A DNA stretch of 64,000 nt, taken from NCBI GenBank assembly GCA_963732405.1, contig CAVSZG010000006.1:248001-312000 (forward strand), given 5' to 3'. The DNA comes from JAUIAI01 sp963732405 (lineage in GTDB: Bacteria; Pseudomonadota; Gammaproteobacteria; Burkholderiales; Burkholderiaceae_E). The notes beneath the pieces are model-generated. The model ran no database searches. It was not told the DNA's origin and worked only from the letters and a program-made list of their open reading frames with translations. Positions 43,051 through 52,188 of this stretch are shown piece by piece. Numbering within the stretch: the first letter of the stretch is position 1; each line of letters starts with the position of its first letter. Position numbers and translations under genes: made by a program.

Positions 43051-43377
43051 TCAGCCGGTACTCCAGGCGCGCGGGCGCCGCATGCCGGCTATCCGGCACG
43101 CCTGTCCCGGATAGCCATAGGGGAATAGCTCAAACAGACGCGTGCGGGCGCTCGGGCCCAGTCGTTGCGCCAGATGCCGGATGACGAATCGGGCATCGGC
43201 GGCAACCTGATGTTCTTCATAGTAGCTGCGCATGAAGCGGATCGCGTCCCAGTGCTCGTCGGTGAGGGTGAGACCATCGCGACGGGCAAACTCGAGGGCA
43301 ATCGCTTCCGTCCAGGTTTGCGGATCGACCAGGAATCCCTCGGCGTCGAGCAGCGGCATCGCCAGATCAGTTGCCAT
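43051..43377 (-). CDS. DsrC/TusE-like protein without the C-terminal cysteine
   Basis: 108 residues from the ATG at 43377, or 119 from 43410. LDAEGFLVDPQTWTEAIALE, HWDAIRFMRSYYEEHQVAAD and FPYGYPGQACRIAGMRRPRA are all conserved in TusE/DsrC. The Cys in QACRIAG is present. The last residues, RAWSTG, replace the C-terminal Cys that carries persulfide in TusE and DsrC. It thus belongs to the regulatory or unassigned DsrC-like branch and probably cannot take part in normal sulfur relay to tRNA. Confidence 0.8.
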   Translation of the reverse strand: MATDLAMPLLDAEGFLVDPQTWTEAIALEFARRDGLTLTDEHWDAIRFMRSYYEEHQVAADARFVIRHLAQRLGPSARTRLFELFPYGYPGQACRIAGMRRPRAWSTG

Positions 43378-43628
43378 GAGTTCGCCTGAGTTCCGTGCTG
43401 TTGTTACCACCCATTATGGCCGATGTGTCTGCGTAGACCGCGTCGGCATTTGTGCTGCGGCATCCATCCAGCGCGACGCCGCCTGGATCGGCACCCGGCA
43501 CCCGAACCGTGCAGGCCGCTTGATGCGGTCACGGATGGGATCGTATTGGCAGGGCAGGGAATTGATTGCAACTGAGAAGCGTTCGTATTAAGATTTCGGT
43601 ATTGATTGACCGCTCTGAGCGCCTTGCC

Positions 43629-43823
43629 ATGATCGTCTGCATCTGCCGGAACGTTTCCGACCGCGAAATCCGCGAATGGTCCGACCTGGGCGGTGAGGGC
43701 TTTGATCAGATGCAGGCTGACACCGGGGTGGGTACCTGCTGCGGCCGTTGCCGCGACTGCGCTCAGGCGGTGCTCGAATCGCATGAGCTCATCCGCCGGG
43801 CCAACGTGGCGACGCCCGCGTGA
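43629..43823 (+). CDS. bfd: Bacterioferritin-associated ferredoxin
   Basis: 64 residues from the ATG at 43629. MIVCICRNVSDREIREW gives Cys4 and Cys6, and GTCCGRCRDCAQ gives Cys38 and Cys41, the four [2Fe-2S] ligands of Bfd. It donates electrons to bacterioferritin to release stored iron. The bfr gene follows after 51 bases. I looked upstream for a Fur box and found only a poor match. Confidence 0.9.
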   Translation: MIVCICRNVSDREIREWSDLGGEGFDQMQADTGVGTCCGRCRDCAQAVLESHELIRRANVATPA

Positions 43824-43874
43824 ACAAGCGGTTTCATTGATCGAAGTTATCGGCATTTCCACCAGGAGTGAGCA

Positions 43875-44390
43875 GTGGCCAAACCAGGCAAGAATCGGCA
43901 GAGCGTGCTGACCGGCAATCCGTCCGTCATCGGTGCGTTGAATGCACAGCTGGTTAATGAGCTGACGGCAATCAATCAGTATTTCCTGCATGCGCGCATA
44001 TTCCGCCACCGGGGGCTGGAGCAGTTGAACGCCAGGGAGTATGCGGAATCGATTGGCGAGATGAAGCATGCGGACGCCTTGATCGAACGCATCCTGCTGC
44101 TCGGCGGCCTGCCTAATCTGCAGGATCTGCACAAACTGATGATCGGCGAAGACACCGGCGAAATGCTCGGTTGTGATCTCAAGCTCGAGTCAGGCGCGCG
44201 GGATCATGTGCGTCATGCGATTCAGGTGTGCGAGTCCGAGCGCGATTACGTGTCGCGCGAATTGCTGGTCGACATCCTCGATGACACCGAAGAACATATC
44301 GATTGGCTGGAAACCCAGCTCGATCTGATCGAACGCATCGGATTGGAAAACTACGAGCAATCGATGATGGGCCAGGGCGGTGAGTCCTGA
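43875..44390 (+). CDS. bfr: Bacterioferritin
   Basis: 171 residues from a GTG, with AGGAG about 8 bases upstream. After an 11-residue extension the protein is a full bacterioferritin: NELTAINQYFLHARIFRHRG, then EMKHADALIERILLLGGLPN, and the final HIDWLETQLDLIERIGLENY. The ferroxidase Glu and His residues are present. Met63 in GEMKHAD corresponds to the heme-ligating Met. It stores iron as a 24-subunit shell and pairs with Bfd. Confidence 0.94.
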   Translation: MAKPGKNRQSVLTGNPSVIGALNAQLVNELTAINQYFLHARIFRHRGLEQLNAREYAESIGEMKHADALIERILLLGGLPNLQDLHKLMIGEDTGEMLGCDLKLESGARDHVRHAIQVCESERDYVSRELLVDILDDTEEHIDWLETQLDLIERIGLENYEQSMMGQGGES

Positions 44391-44399
44391 GCTGCGGTA

Positions 44400-44912
44400 A
44401 TGACCAATCCCCTGCTGGCTGAATTCGAGATGTTGGTGCGCGCCTACGGCCAGGTCCAGCGACGCTGCTCGACGACCATCGCTGGTCAGGCGCTGCGGAT
44501 AGGCCGCCTGCGCCGGGAACTTCTGCGGGTCCGTGGGGCAGTCATACGGGCACGGACAGCGCACGATTGGGGCCTGGATCCCCTGGCGTGCGGCGGCAGC
44601 CCTGGCCCACGAGCGTCCACTGGTCTGACCGCCCCGGCTTGGCATCGCCGCTCTGACTTGCGTCTGGACGCCACCCGTCTGCTTGTATTGACCGGTGACA
44701 GTGCTGGCAATAGTGATCAGCGCGGCGAGTCGAAGGTCGCACCGGACCTGGCCGCCGCGATCGCCCAGGCAGACCTCGTGATCTGTCGCACTGGCTGTAC
44801 GAGCCATGATGACTTTTGGCGGATTGCCGATCTGTGCCGACGCACGGGTCGTCCCTGCGTACTGGTGCAGGAAGACGAAACGGCGGCGGAAGGGATGAAT
44901 CGCCACGCCTGA
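44400..44912 (+). CDS. DUF2325-domain protein
   Basis: 170 residues, 10 bases after bfr. The C-terminal part, DLAAAIAQADLVICRTGCTS, then HDDFWRIADLCRRTGRPCVLV, matches DUF2325 (ADLVICQTGC.S...Y..K..C.RTGKPCV). Three Cys and a His in it could bind metal. The N-terminal 80 residues are basic and helical. DUF2325 proteins are often encoded beside bfd/bfr-type genes, so an iron-linked role is plausible but unproven. Confidence 0.7.
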   Translation: MTNPLLAEFEMLVRAYGQVQRRCSTTIAGQALRIGRLRRELLRVRGAVIRARTAHDWGLDPLACGGSPGPRASTGLTAPAWHRRSDLRLDATRLLVLTGDSAGNSDQRGESKVAPDLAAAIAQADLVICRTGCTSHDDFWRIADLCRRTGRPCVLVQEDETAAEGMNRHA

Positions 44913-45140
44913 GTCGCCGGCATGCCTGAGGCCGGCATGATCCGGATGGTGATCGGAGCAGGACCGGGCAATCGGGCAAGCCATTGGCGCCTGGGCCATC
45001 CAACCATCGATGTCAATCATTGAATCAGAACCCCAAGACCCGGCATTCTCAACCGATTGACGTGATTGGCAACGCTTACCCTTTAGTTCCGCCTTCCGTT
45101 GCCGCTCGTCAGCCAGACGTCATTGTTGAGACCAGAATTC

Positions 45141-47627
45141 ATGCACTCGGTAGATACCTCGTCTTTCGATCTCACCGTCATCATTCCGATCCGGGTTGGA
45201 TCTGATCGATCTGACGCCATCGACCGGATCCGATTCGTCGCGCATGACGACCGGCGGCCCGGCAATGTCGGGATCATGATCGTCGATGATGGATCCGAGC
45301 CCCAGGCGGCGCAGGATCTGTGCGCCGTGTGTGAAGAACTCGGATATGCCTATCACCGGATCGAGAGCAGCAGCTCGACATTCTCGGCGGGGCGAGCGCG
45401 AAACATCGGCGCCCAACTGGCGCGCACTCGCTACCTGATGTTCCAGGATGCCGACCTGATGCCTTATCCCGGCTTCTATCAGGAAGTGCAGAATGAAATG
45501 CTCATCCAGGGGCTGCACCGGTTCTCCGAGCGTTTCGTGATGTTCGGGGTGATCTATCTGTCCCAGGAAGCGACCCAGGAATACATGGCCACACCAGTCG
45601 CCCTGCGCCGTTCCCAGTTCATTCAGTATTTTCTCGAGGCCGACACCAGTCGGGTGGTCAAATTCTCGACGGGAACATCAGTGACGGCGTGGAGTCGCAG
45701 TTACTACCTGAGCGCCGGTGGCATGGACCCCGATTTTGAAGGATGGGGTTACGAGGATCTGGAATTCATCTGTCGCGCGATCCGGCGCGAAAAGCTGTTT
45801 CCCTTGCCCGAAGACTTCGCGGTCGATTACCGAAACTTTCAACAGATCAATGAATATCGGGGTTGGAAGTCCATCTATCGGCTCTACGGCGATATCACCT
45901 TCCAAAAGGGCATGGTGATGTTCCATGCCTGGCACCCGGTGGCAGACAACGGCAACTATGTCGAGGCAAAAGAGCGGAATCGGCAACTGTTCATCGAAAA
46001 GCAACGGATGTTTGCCAGCGTCCAGGAGGAGCCCGATCCCTTGCCGATGCCGGAGTGTGGTCGAACCCTGATCTTCCGCACCCATCCATGGGTGTACAAC
46101 CGCTGGGTGGCCCCGTATTTCGGCGAGATCACCTACGTGGATGAGAATCGGTTCACGGTTGAATCCTTCGCCAGATTCGTGAAGGATCGGGCGATCGACC
46201 GCATTCTTTTCCACAATCCCTATGCCACCGATAAGATGCTTGAGCTGTATAACTGGGCCCGGGCGTCAGGCGTCCCATTCATCGTCTGCGAGCGGGGCGC
46301 GCTGCCAGGATCGGTGTTCTTCGATCCGCGTGGATTCAATGGTGAAAGCAGTAGCTACGATCCTGCCCATTGGCGACGAACACTCACATCCGAGCAAAAC
46401 GCCGCAGTCAACGCTTACCTGCAGGAAGTCCGTTCGGGCAGCGATAACCTCGAAGAGCAGCCGGATCGGATTGGCGTCAGGGCATTGCGCAAGCGCCTGA
46501 AGCTTGCTCCGGGCACCAAGGTGCTGTTCGTGCCCTTGCAGCGTCCATCGGACACCGTGATCAAATACCTGGTCGGTGACATCGGGTCTTACGACAACTT
46601 CCTGAATCTGATTCGTCGGCTGACAGAAATTCTGCCACCCGACTGGACAATTGTCGCCAAGCGACATCCGTTGGAGACCGTCCGGCCGGACCTGCCTGCC
46701 GTGCAGTTCGCCGATCAGGCTCATGTCAATGATCTGCTTGAGTTGTGTGATTCGGTCCTTCTGATCAATTCCGGGGTCGGTCTGACCGGACTGGCATTCA
46801 ACAAGCCGGTGCTGTATGCGGGACGGGCCTTCTATGGGCACGAAGGCCTGGCCACTCAGGTCCGCACGGTCGATGATGTCATGACCGCATTGAATACCTT
46901 CAAGCCGGATGCGCAGGCGCTCAGGCAGTTCTTTCACTACCTGGTGTTCGAGTTCTATTCCTTTGCCAAATTCAAGACGCGTCGGGTGCCGTGGGTCGAC
47001 GGATCCATGATGACCGCCACCCAGCGAATCGACTATAAGGTGATCAGAATCCCCGGACAGGAGGAGCTTCGGCTGGAGCGGCGACCCCGCTCCGCGATCT
47101 CGCACGACTCGGTCTTGTTCGACCGTTATCGCGGGACCGACGGCAAGGTGGTTCCCGAACGTGTCGCGTTGTCCAAGCCGGCTGCGGTGCCCAAGACTGC
47201 GCCCGCGCCCGCGCCCGCTCGGGCGAACAAGCCCGCTGCGGCCGTGGCTGCCGGACCGGTCGATGCCAGGCCGGTCGATGCCAGGCCGGTGTCGGCGCCC
47301 ACACGGTCGGCTGTGGCGGTCAAGCCCGACTCCGTATCCGCGGCGGCGATCGTTTCCCCGATGACATCGAACGTGACCGTCTCGTCGGTCCGCAGTCCGG
47401 CTGGGACGTCCGCGCCTGCCGCTTCATCATCACAAGAGCCCGTCAACCACTCATCGGCCGGTGAGGCTTTGCCGATGAATCCATCGGTGGGCAAATCGAG
47501 TGGCGCGGCCAGTGGTCCGGTGGTGCTGAAGAAACTCAAGAAGTTGCGCAATGATCCCATTACCTTTCTGCGCGATTCTCGATACGGCGTGTTTCGGACC
47601 ATCGGTCGTTCGGTATCGAAGCATTGA
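45141..47627 (+). CDS. Two-module glycosyltransferase for surface polysaccharide
   Basis: About 828 residues from the ATG at 45141; a longer TTG start at 45099 is possible. Residues 10-265 are a GT-A family 2 domain (DLTVIIPIRVGSDR, FQDADLMPYP with the DxD motif, AGGMDPDFEGWGYEDLEFIC). Residues 300-620 form a second domain with FIVCERGALPGSVFFDPRGF, KVLFVPLQRPSDTVIKYL and LLINSGVGLTGLAFNKPVLY, resembling capsule (KpsC/KpsS-like) transferases. A disordered Ala/Pro/Ser linker with a VDARP repeat follows. The end, KKLKKLRNDPITFLRDSRYG, is a basic helix common at the C-terminus of such enzymes. It probably builds a capsule or similar glycan; the sugar is unknown. Confidence 0.75.
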   Translation: MHSVDTSSFDLTVIIPIRVGSDRSDAIDRIRFVAHDDRRPGNVGIMIVDDGSEPQAAQDLCAVCEELGYAYHRIESSSSTFSAGRARNIGAQLARTRYLMFQDADLMPYPGFYQEVQNEMLIQGLHRFSERFVMFGVIYLSQEATQEYMATPVALRRSQFIQYFLEADTSRVVKFSTGTSVTAWSRSYYLSAGGMDPDFEGWGYEDLEFICRAIRREKLFPLPEDFAVDYRNFQQINEYRGWKSIYRLYGDITFQKGMVMFHAWHPVADNGNYVEAKERNRQLFIEKQRMFASVQEEPDPLPMPECGRTLIFRTHPWVYNRWVAPYFGEITYVDENRFTVESFARFVKDRAIDRILFHNPYATDKMLELYNWARASGVPFIVCERGALPGSVFFDPRGFNGESSSYDPAHWRRTLTSEQNAAVNAYLQEVRSGSDNLEEQPDRIGVRALRKRLKLAPGTKVLFVPLQRPSDTVIKYLVGDIGSYDNFLNLIRRLTEILPPDWTIVAKRHPLETVRPDLPAVQFADQAHVNDLLELCDSVLLINSGVGLTGLAFNKPVLYAGRAFYGHEGLATQVRTVDDVMTALNTFKPDAQALRQFFHYLVFEFYSFAKFKTRRVPWVDGSMMTATQRIDYKVIRIPGQEELRLERRPRSAISHDSVLFDRYRGTDGKVVPERVALSKPAAVPKTAPAPAPARANKPAAAVAAGPVDARPVDARPVSAPTRSAVAVKPDSVSAAAIVSPMTSNVTVSSVRSPAGTSAPAASSSQEPVNHSSAGEALPMNPSVGKSSGAASGPVVLKKLKKLRNDPITFLRDSRYGVFRTIGRSVSKH

Positions 47628-47666
47628 TGCCTTCTCTTCGTTCCTAAGACACCATCGCTCGCCAAT

Positions 47667-48273
47667 ATGCATAATGGACTGACAATCAATGGTGCCGAGG
47701 GCAACGAGATCATTGTCGCCGATGGAATCAGCGCGGAGGCCAGTTCGATCACGATCAAGGGCCGGAACAACCGGATCGTCATCGACAGGAATTGCATTTT
47801 GCGCAATGCGCGGGTAGTCATCGAATCGGACGGCAACTCGGTGAGCATGGGTGTCGGCGTCCGATTTACCGGCAGCATCATTCAGAAGCGCGCTCCGGGC
47901 AATCGCGTCGTTCTCGGCGCTGGATCGTCTTTCGGTCAGGTGAACTTCGTCTGCGGCGAGGGAACCTTGATCGATATTGGCGAAGACTGTATGTTCGCCT
48001 GGGGCATTGAGGTCCGCTCAACCGATTCGCACGCCATCTTCGATGTCCAATCCGATAAACGCCTGAATCCCGGCGAGGACATCGTCGTGGGTCGTCATGT
48101 CTGGGTGGCGGCAAAGTCGACCTTGTTGAAGGGCGCCAGAGTCTCGTCGGGATGTTGGTCGGTATGGGGCTGTCGTGAACTGGCACTTCGATGAAAGCGA
48201 CGCCGTGCTGGCCGGTGCGCCGGCGCGGGTGGTGCGTCGTGGTGTTCGCTGGGAACGCGAGTTGCTGGGATGA
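47667..48273 (+). pseudogene. Left-handed beta-helix acyltransferase, frameshifted near the end
   Basis: The frame from 47667 encodes hexapeptide-repeat strands and the active-site region SHAIFDVQSDKRLNPGEDIV, then VGRHVWVAAKSTLLKGARVS, as in NeuD/WbbJ-type O-acetyltransferases (the His after Ser-Asp is catalytic). After 48150 the expected GMGAVVNWHFDES and AGAPARVVRRGVRWERELLG lie in other frames, ending at TGA 48271-48273. At least one short indel between about 48150 and 48170 is needed, probably two. It follows the glycosyltransferase by 39 bases and likely decorates the same polysaccharide. Confidence 0.75.
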
Positions 48274-48360
48274 CCGGTTGATCGACGCGCGGTGCCGATC
48301 CGCTTGGTCGATCAGGTGCGGCCAGCCACTACTACCACGGGTGTGTCACGCTACGAACGC

Positions 48361-49322
48361 TCAAACCCTGAGCCCGCAAGTCTCGAATGCCGCCCGGGTT
48401 GCCTCCCGCTCCGGATCGGTCAGTTGCAGCAGCGGCGGTCGTACCGGCCCACCAGCCTGGCCCAGCAGTTGCTGCCAGTATTTCTGATGGGCTTGCGGTT
48501 TGCCACCCGGCCGGGTGCGCCTGAGTGCCTGGCGGACCGGATCGAGGCTGTCGCGAATCCGGCGCGCCTCGTCCACCCGGCCGGCCATCGCCAGTTCGGT
48601 GTATTCATGCATGCGCAGGTCGTGCCGGGTCTGCAACAGATACGGCGGGGATGAGCACAGGTAGAGCTGCCAGTTCAGCTCGACGATGTTGTCGAACCAC
48701 TCCTCCTCCGATGCCGTGCTGACCAGTATCGTGTCGCCAGCCAGTCGGGTCAGCTCGGCATACATGTCGCGCGGCACCGAGTATTTGATGGCCACGATGT
48801 TGGGCAGGTCCGCCAGCCGTCTGCATAGCTGCGGGCTCATCAGATAGCCGCTGTCCGGATGACTCCAGAGCGCGATGCCGATATCCAGTTCATCGCACAA
48901 CAGCTTGTAGTAGTGATAGAGCGTGTCGTCGCGGTCATGGATGAAATGCAGCACCGGTGCATGCACGACGATATAGTCCGCGCCACAGTCTTGAGCGTGG
49001 CGGGCCAGATCGAGCACGACCTGGATATTCTGATCCGAGCAGGACATGATGGTGCTGGCAGCTGGTTGCATTCGCCCACCGCCTGGACGGCCAGCTCAAA
49101 ATTGCGCTTGCGCTCGGGCACCGACATCGAGAAGAACTCGCCCTGTTTGCCGGCGATGAACAGGCCGCGAATGTGCAGCTCGTCGACCCAGTGCCGGATG
49201 TTGCGACGCAGACCCGCCTCGTCGATCCGGTAGTCGTCGAGCATCGGATTGAGCGCTGCCGCCCAGATGCCTTTCATGTGGGTGCGTGCGTATTCCTTGG
49301 CTTCGTGTTTGCGGTACTTCAT
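48361..49322 (-). pseudogene. Dihydrodipicolinate synthase family lyase, one frameshift
   Basis: The N-terminal frame from 49322 reads MKGIWAAALNPMLDDYRIDE and LFIAGKQGEFFSMSVPERK. At about 49060-49075 it shifts to a frame continuing STIMSCSDQNIQVVLDLARH, then VAIKYSVPRDMY with the Schiff-base Lys. Roughly 315 codons in total, the normal length for DHDPS/N-acetylneuraminate-lyase family aldolases. Its start overlaps the stop of the molybdenum hydroxylase gene by 4 bases, so the two form an operon. Substrate unknown; DHDPS-family lyases act in several aromatic and sugar-acid pathways. Confidence 0.8.
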
Positions 49323-51535
49323 GCGCTGGGTTCTCGCGATTGGGCGTTGCGGATCACCGGCCAGATCCGGGCGGGGGTGAAGGGCATGGGCAGATCGATC
49401 GTGGTGTATTCGGCCAGGGCATCATGGATGGCATTGCCGATCGCCGCCGGTGCGCCAATCGTACCGGCTTCGCCCACCCCCTTGGCGCCCAGCAGGTTGG
49501 CGGTGGTCGGAGTGCTCAGGCTGCTGATCGAAATGGCCGGCATGTCGCTGGCGCGTGGCAGGGCATAGTCGAGCAACGACCCGGTGAGCAACTGGCCGTG
49601 GCTGTCGTACACCACCCGTTCGAGAAGGGCTTCGCCAAGGCCCTGGGCGATGCCACCAATAATCTGATCATGAGCCAGAGTCGGGTCCAGCACCCGGCCG
49701 ATGTCATCGACCACAAAAAGCTGTTCGCATCGGGCCTGGCCGGTTTCCCGGTCGATCGCGACCACCGCCAGGTGACAGCCATAGCCCCAGGCTTCGGCGT
49801 GGGCCTCGTAGACACAATCGACGGTAATGGGGTCGGTGGCGGCATGGGTCAGGCTTTGGGCATGACGCCACTGTTCATGAGCGTCTTGCGCGGCCTGGTG
49901 CATTGCGCTGCCGCCGATGGCCGTTGATCGACTGGCCAGGGCACCGATGCCGGGCGGGCAAGTGGCCGTGTCGCCGATCCTGACTTCGACGTTCTGCGGA
50001 TCGCAGTCGAACACATCGGCCACGATGCGGGCCAGCACGGATGCGCGGCACTGACCCTGGGTACTGCCGCCGCTGGCGGCAATGATGCGTCCGTCGGCCT
50101 GCACCTGGACTCGGGCACTTTCCCAACCCTGACCGCAGGGTTCAATGTATAGCGCGCAGCCGATTCCCACTAGCTCGCCGGCTGCGCGCCGATGGCGCAC
50201 TTGTTCCGTAAGCCGGTCGTAGTCGGCTTCGCGGGCCAACTGCGCAAGGGCACTTGCGTAGCGGGCCGAATCAATGATGATGCCGGTAGGCGCTTGCCAG
50301 GGCATCTGGGCCTCATCCAGTACATTGAGCCGGCGGATCACCAGTGCATCCAGACCGGTGGCGCGTGCCGCCTTGTCGACCAGTCGTTCCATCAGGGCTG
50401 CCGCTTCGGGACGACCCGCTCCCCGATAGATGCCTACCGGCGCGGTGTGGCTCAGCGTCGCCTCGGTCTGGAGGTCGATCGCTTCGCAGCGGTAGGGGCC
50501 GGGCAGAATGCGCGACGCATTCCAGGCCGGAATGCCGGCACTGTTGGTCATCCAATGACCCAGGGGGCAGCTCACTCGGGCGCGAAGTCCGAGAAACCGG
50601 CCATCGGCCGATACCGCGAGCTGGCCGTGGGTGCGGCTGCCACGACCCTGCGCGGCGGACAGGAACTCCTCGCTCCGGCTCGCCTGCCAGCGGACCGATC
50701 GGCGCAGTTGCAGAGCCGCCCAGGCAACCAGAACCTCTTCGGGGTAGAGCGAGGCTTTCATGCCGAAGGCACCACCGACATCGGGCGCGATGATGCGCAG
50801 TCGCGTCGCCGATATGCCCAGCATGGCGGCCAGGTGATCGCGCGAGCGATGTGGCGTCTGCGTGGACAACCAGATCGTGAGCGCGTCGTCGTCAGGTTGA
50901 TAGTGGGCGAGGATGCTTCTGGATTCGAGCGGACACGGTGCCAGGCGGGGATGGTTGAGGGTCGCCTGGACCACATGCGCGGCCTGCGCGAAGGCCTGGT
51001 CAACGTCACCGTGAGACCAGCGTCGCGCCATCGCGGCGCTGGCATCGCGGTTGGCGTCGGATGCGTCGGATGCGTCGGATGGGTCGGGCAGGCCGTCGTG
51101 GTCGGTCAGGGTCGGCGTTGCCGGGTCGAGTTCGATCTGCACCCGATCGGCGGCATCGGCACCGGCCAGTGCCGATGATGCGATGATCGCCACGATCGGT
51201 TGGCCGACCGACTGCACGGTGGCCAGCGCCAGTATCGGGAAGCCTGGCGCAGCCGCAATCGGCAGAACCGGGTTGACCGGCAGAGCGCCGATAGCCGCGA
51301 CATCGGCACCGGTGAACACGGCAACAACGCCGGGCGAGCCCCGGGCCTGCGACACATCCAGTGCGGCGATGCGCCCATGCGCGATGGGAGAGCGTACGAA
51401 CGAAACGACCAGGGCATCGGCCATCGGAATGTCGGCCACGTATTGGCCATGACCGGTGATCAGGCGTAGATGCTCCCGATACCGTGATACGGGCGGCCAG
51501 CCGTCGGGATGGTGGTCAGGGCTCTGTTCGGGCAT
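49319..51535 (-). CDS. Xanthine dehydrogenase family molybdopterin-binding subunit
   Basis: 738 residues from the ATG at 51535. The full large-subunit fold is present: RLITGHGQYVADI and FVRSPIAHGRI at the N-terminus, PDVGGAFGMKASLYPEEVLV, TAPVGIYRGAGRPEAAALME, and GAKGVGEAGTIGAPAAIGNA with the catalytic Glu. A short SDASDASDAN repeat lies near residue 160. Enzymes of this family hydroxylate N-heteroaromatics, aldehydes or CoA thioesters and normally need a [2Fe-2S] and an FAD subunit. Neither is encoded here. It is cotranscribed with the DHDPS-like lyase and divergent from the dioxygenase gene. Confidence 0.85.
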   Translation of the reverse strand: MPEQSPDHHPDGWPPVSRYREHLRLITGHGQYVADIPMADALVVSFVRSPIAHGRIAALDVSQARGSPGVVAVFTGADVAAIGALPVNPVLPIAAAPGFPILALATVQSVGQPIVAIIASSALAGADAADRVQIELDPATPTLTDHDGLPDPSDASDASDANRDASAAMARRWSHGDVDQAFAQAAHVVQATLNHPRLAPCPLESRSILAHYQPDDDALTIWLSTQTPHRSRDHLAAMLGISATRLRIIAPDVGGAFGMKASLYPEEVLVAWAALQLRRSVRWQASRSEEFLSAAQGRGSRTHGQLAVSADGRFLGLRARVSCPLGHWMTNSAGIPAWNASRILPGPYRCEAIDLQTEATLSHTAPVGIYRGAGRPEAAALMERLVDKAARATGLDALVIRRLNVLDEAQMPWQAPTGIIIDSARYASALAQLAREADYDRLTEQVRHRRAAGELVGIGCALYIEPCGQGWESARVQVQADGRIIAASGGSTQGQCRASVLARIVADVFDCDPQNVEVRIGDTATCPPGIGALASRSTAIGGSAMHQAAQDAHEQWRHAQSLTHAATDPITVDCVYEAHAEAWGYGCHLAVVAIDRETGQARCEQLFVVDDIGRVLDPTLAHDQIIGGIAQGLGEALLERVVYDSHGQLLTGSLLDYALPRASDMPAISISSLSTPTTANLLGAKGVGEAGTIGAPAAIGNAIHDALAEYTTIDLPMPFTPARIWPVIRNAQSREPSA

Positions 51536-51600
51536 GGTCGGCTTGGCGATGGCTGATTCGCGGCTATTATGGATTCGAAACCCAGGTTCGGAGATTCGCC

Positions 51601-52158
51601 ATGCCCACGGCCCGCTCGGCATTCAAGCCATTCAACTTCCAGCGCTGGATCACGGACAATCAGCACTTGCTCAAACCGCCCGTGAACAATCGGCAGCTGT
51701 TCGACCAACCGACCGAGATGGTGGTGATGGTGGTGGGTGGACCCAATATGCGGGTCGACTTTCATGATGATCCGGTCGAGGAGTTCTTCTATCAGCTCAA
51801 GGGCGACATGATGCTCAAGCTGATTGACGATGATCGCATCATCGATGTCCCGATCCGCGAGGGAGAGGTGTTCTTCCTGCCGCCGCATGTGCGCCATTCG
51901 CCGCAACGCCCGGTTGCGGGCTCGGTCGGGCTGGTGGTTGAAGGAACGCGCCGCGCCCACGATATCGATGCGTTCGAATGGTTCTGTTTCGGCTGCGAGG
52001 CCAGGGTGCACCGGGTCGAGGTCAAGGTGACTGATATCGTGAAAGACCTGCCGCCATTGTTTGATGCGTTCTACAGCGATGTGCATCGGCGCACCTGCAG
52101 CGCCTGTGGTGCGGTTCATCCGGGCCGTGAGGTGCCGCCGGACTGGGTGACCCTCTGA
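51601..52158 (+). CDS. nbaC: 3-hydroxyanthranilate 3,4-dioxygenase
   Basis: 185 residues. FNFQRWITDNQHLLKPPVNN, RVDFHDDPVEEFFYQLKGDM and FFLPPHVRHSPQRPVAGSVG match this cupin dioxygenase closely; His and Glu of HDDPVEEF and His of PHVRHSP bind the catalytic iron. The C-terminal Cys pairs CFGC and CSAC form the rubredoxin-like metal site of the bacterial enzymes. It opens the ring of 3-hydroxyanthranilate in the kynurenine or 2-nitrobenzoate routes. None of the other genes of those routes are adjacent. Confidence 0.88.
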   Translation: MPTARSAFKPFNFQRWITDNQHLLKPPVNNRQLFDQPTEMVVMVVGGPNMRVDFHDDPVEEFFYQLKGDMMLKLIDDDRIIDVPIREGEVFFLPPHVRHSPQRPVAGSVGLVVEGTRRAHDIDAFEWFCFGCEARVHRVEVKVTDIVKDLPPLFDAFYSDVHRRTCSACGAVHPGREVPPDWVTL

Positions 52159-52188
52159 GGGCGGCGGCCGCGCGACCGCCGCCACCCG

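Noticed and set aside
43560..43628. Fur box upstream of bfd
   Set aside because: The best 19-base window matches the consensus at only about 9 positions, compared with 15 for the hemP/exbB site.
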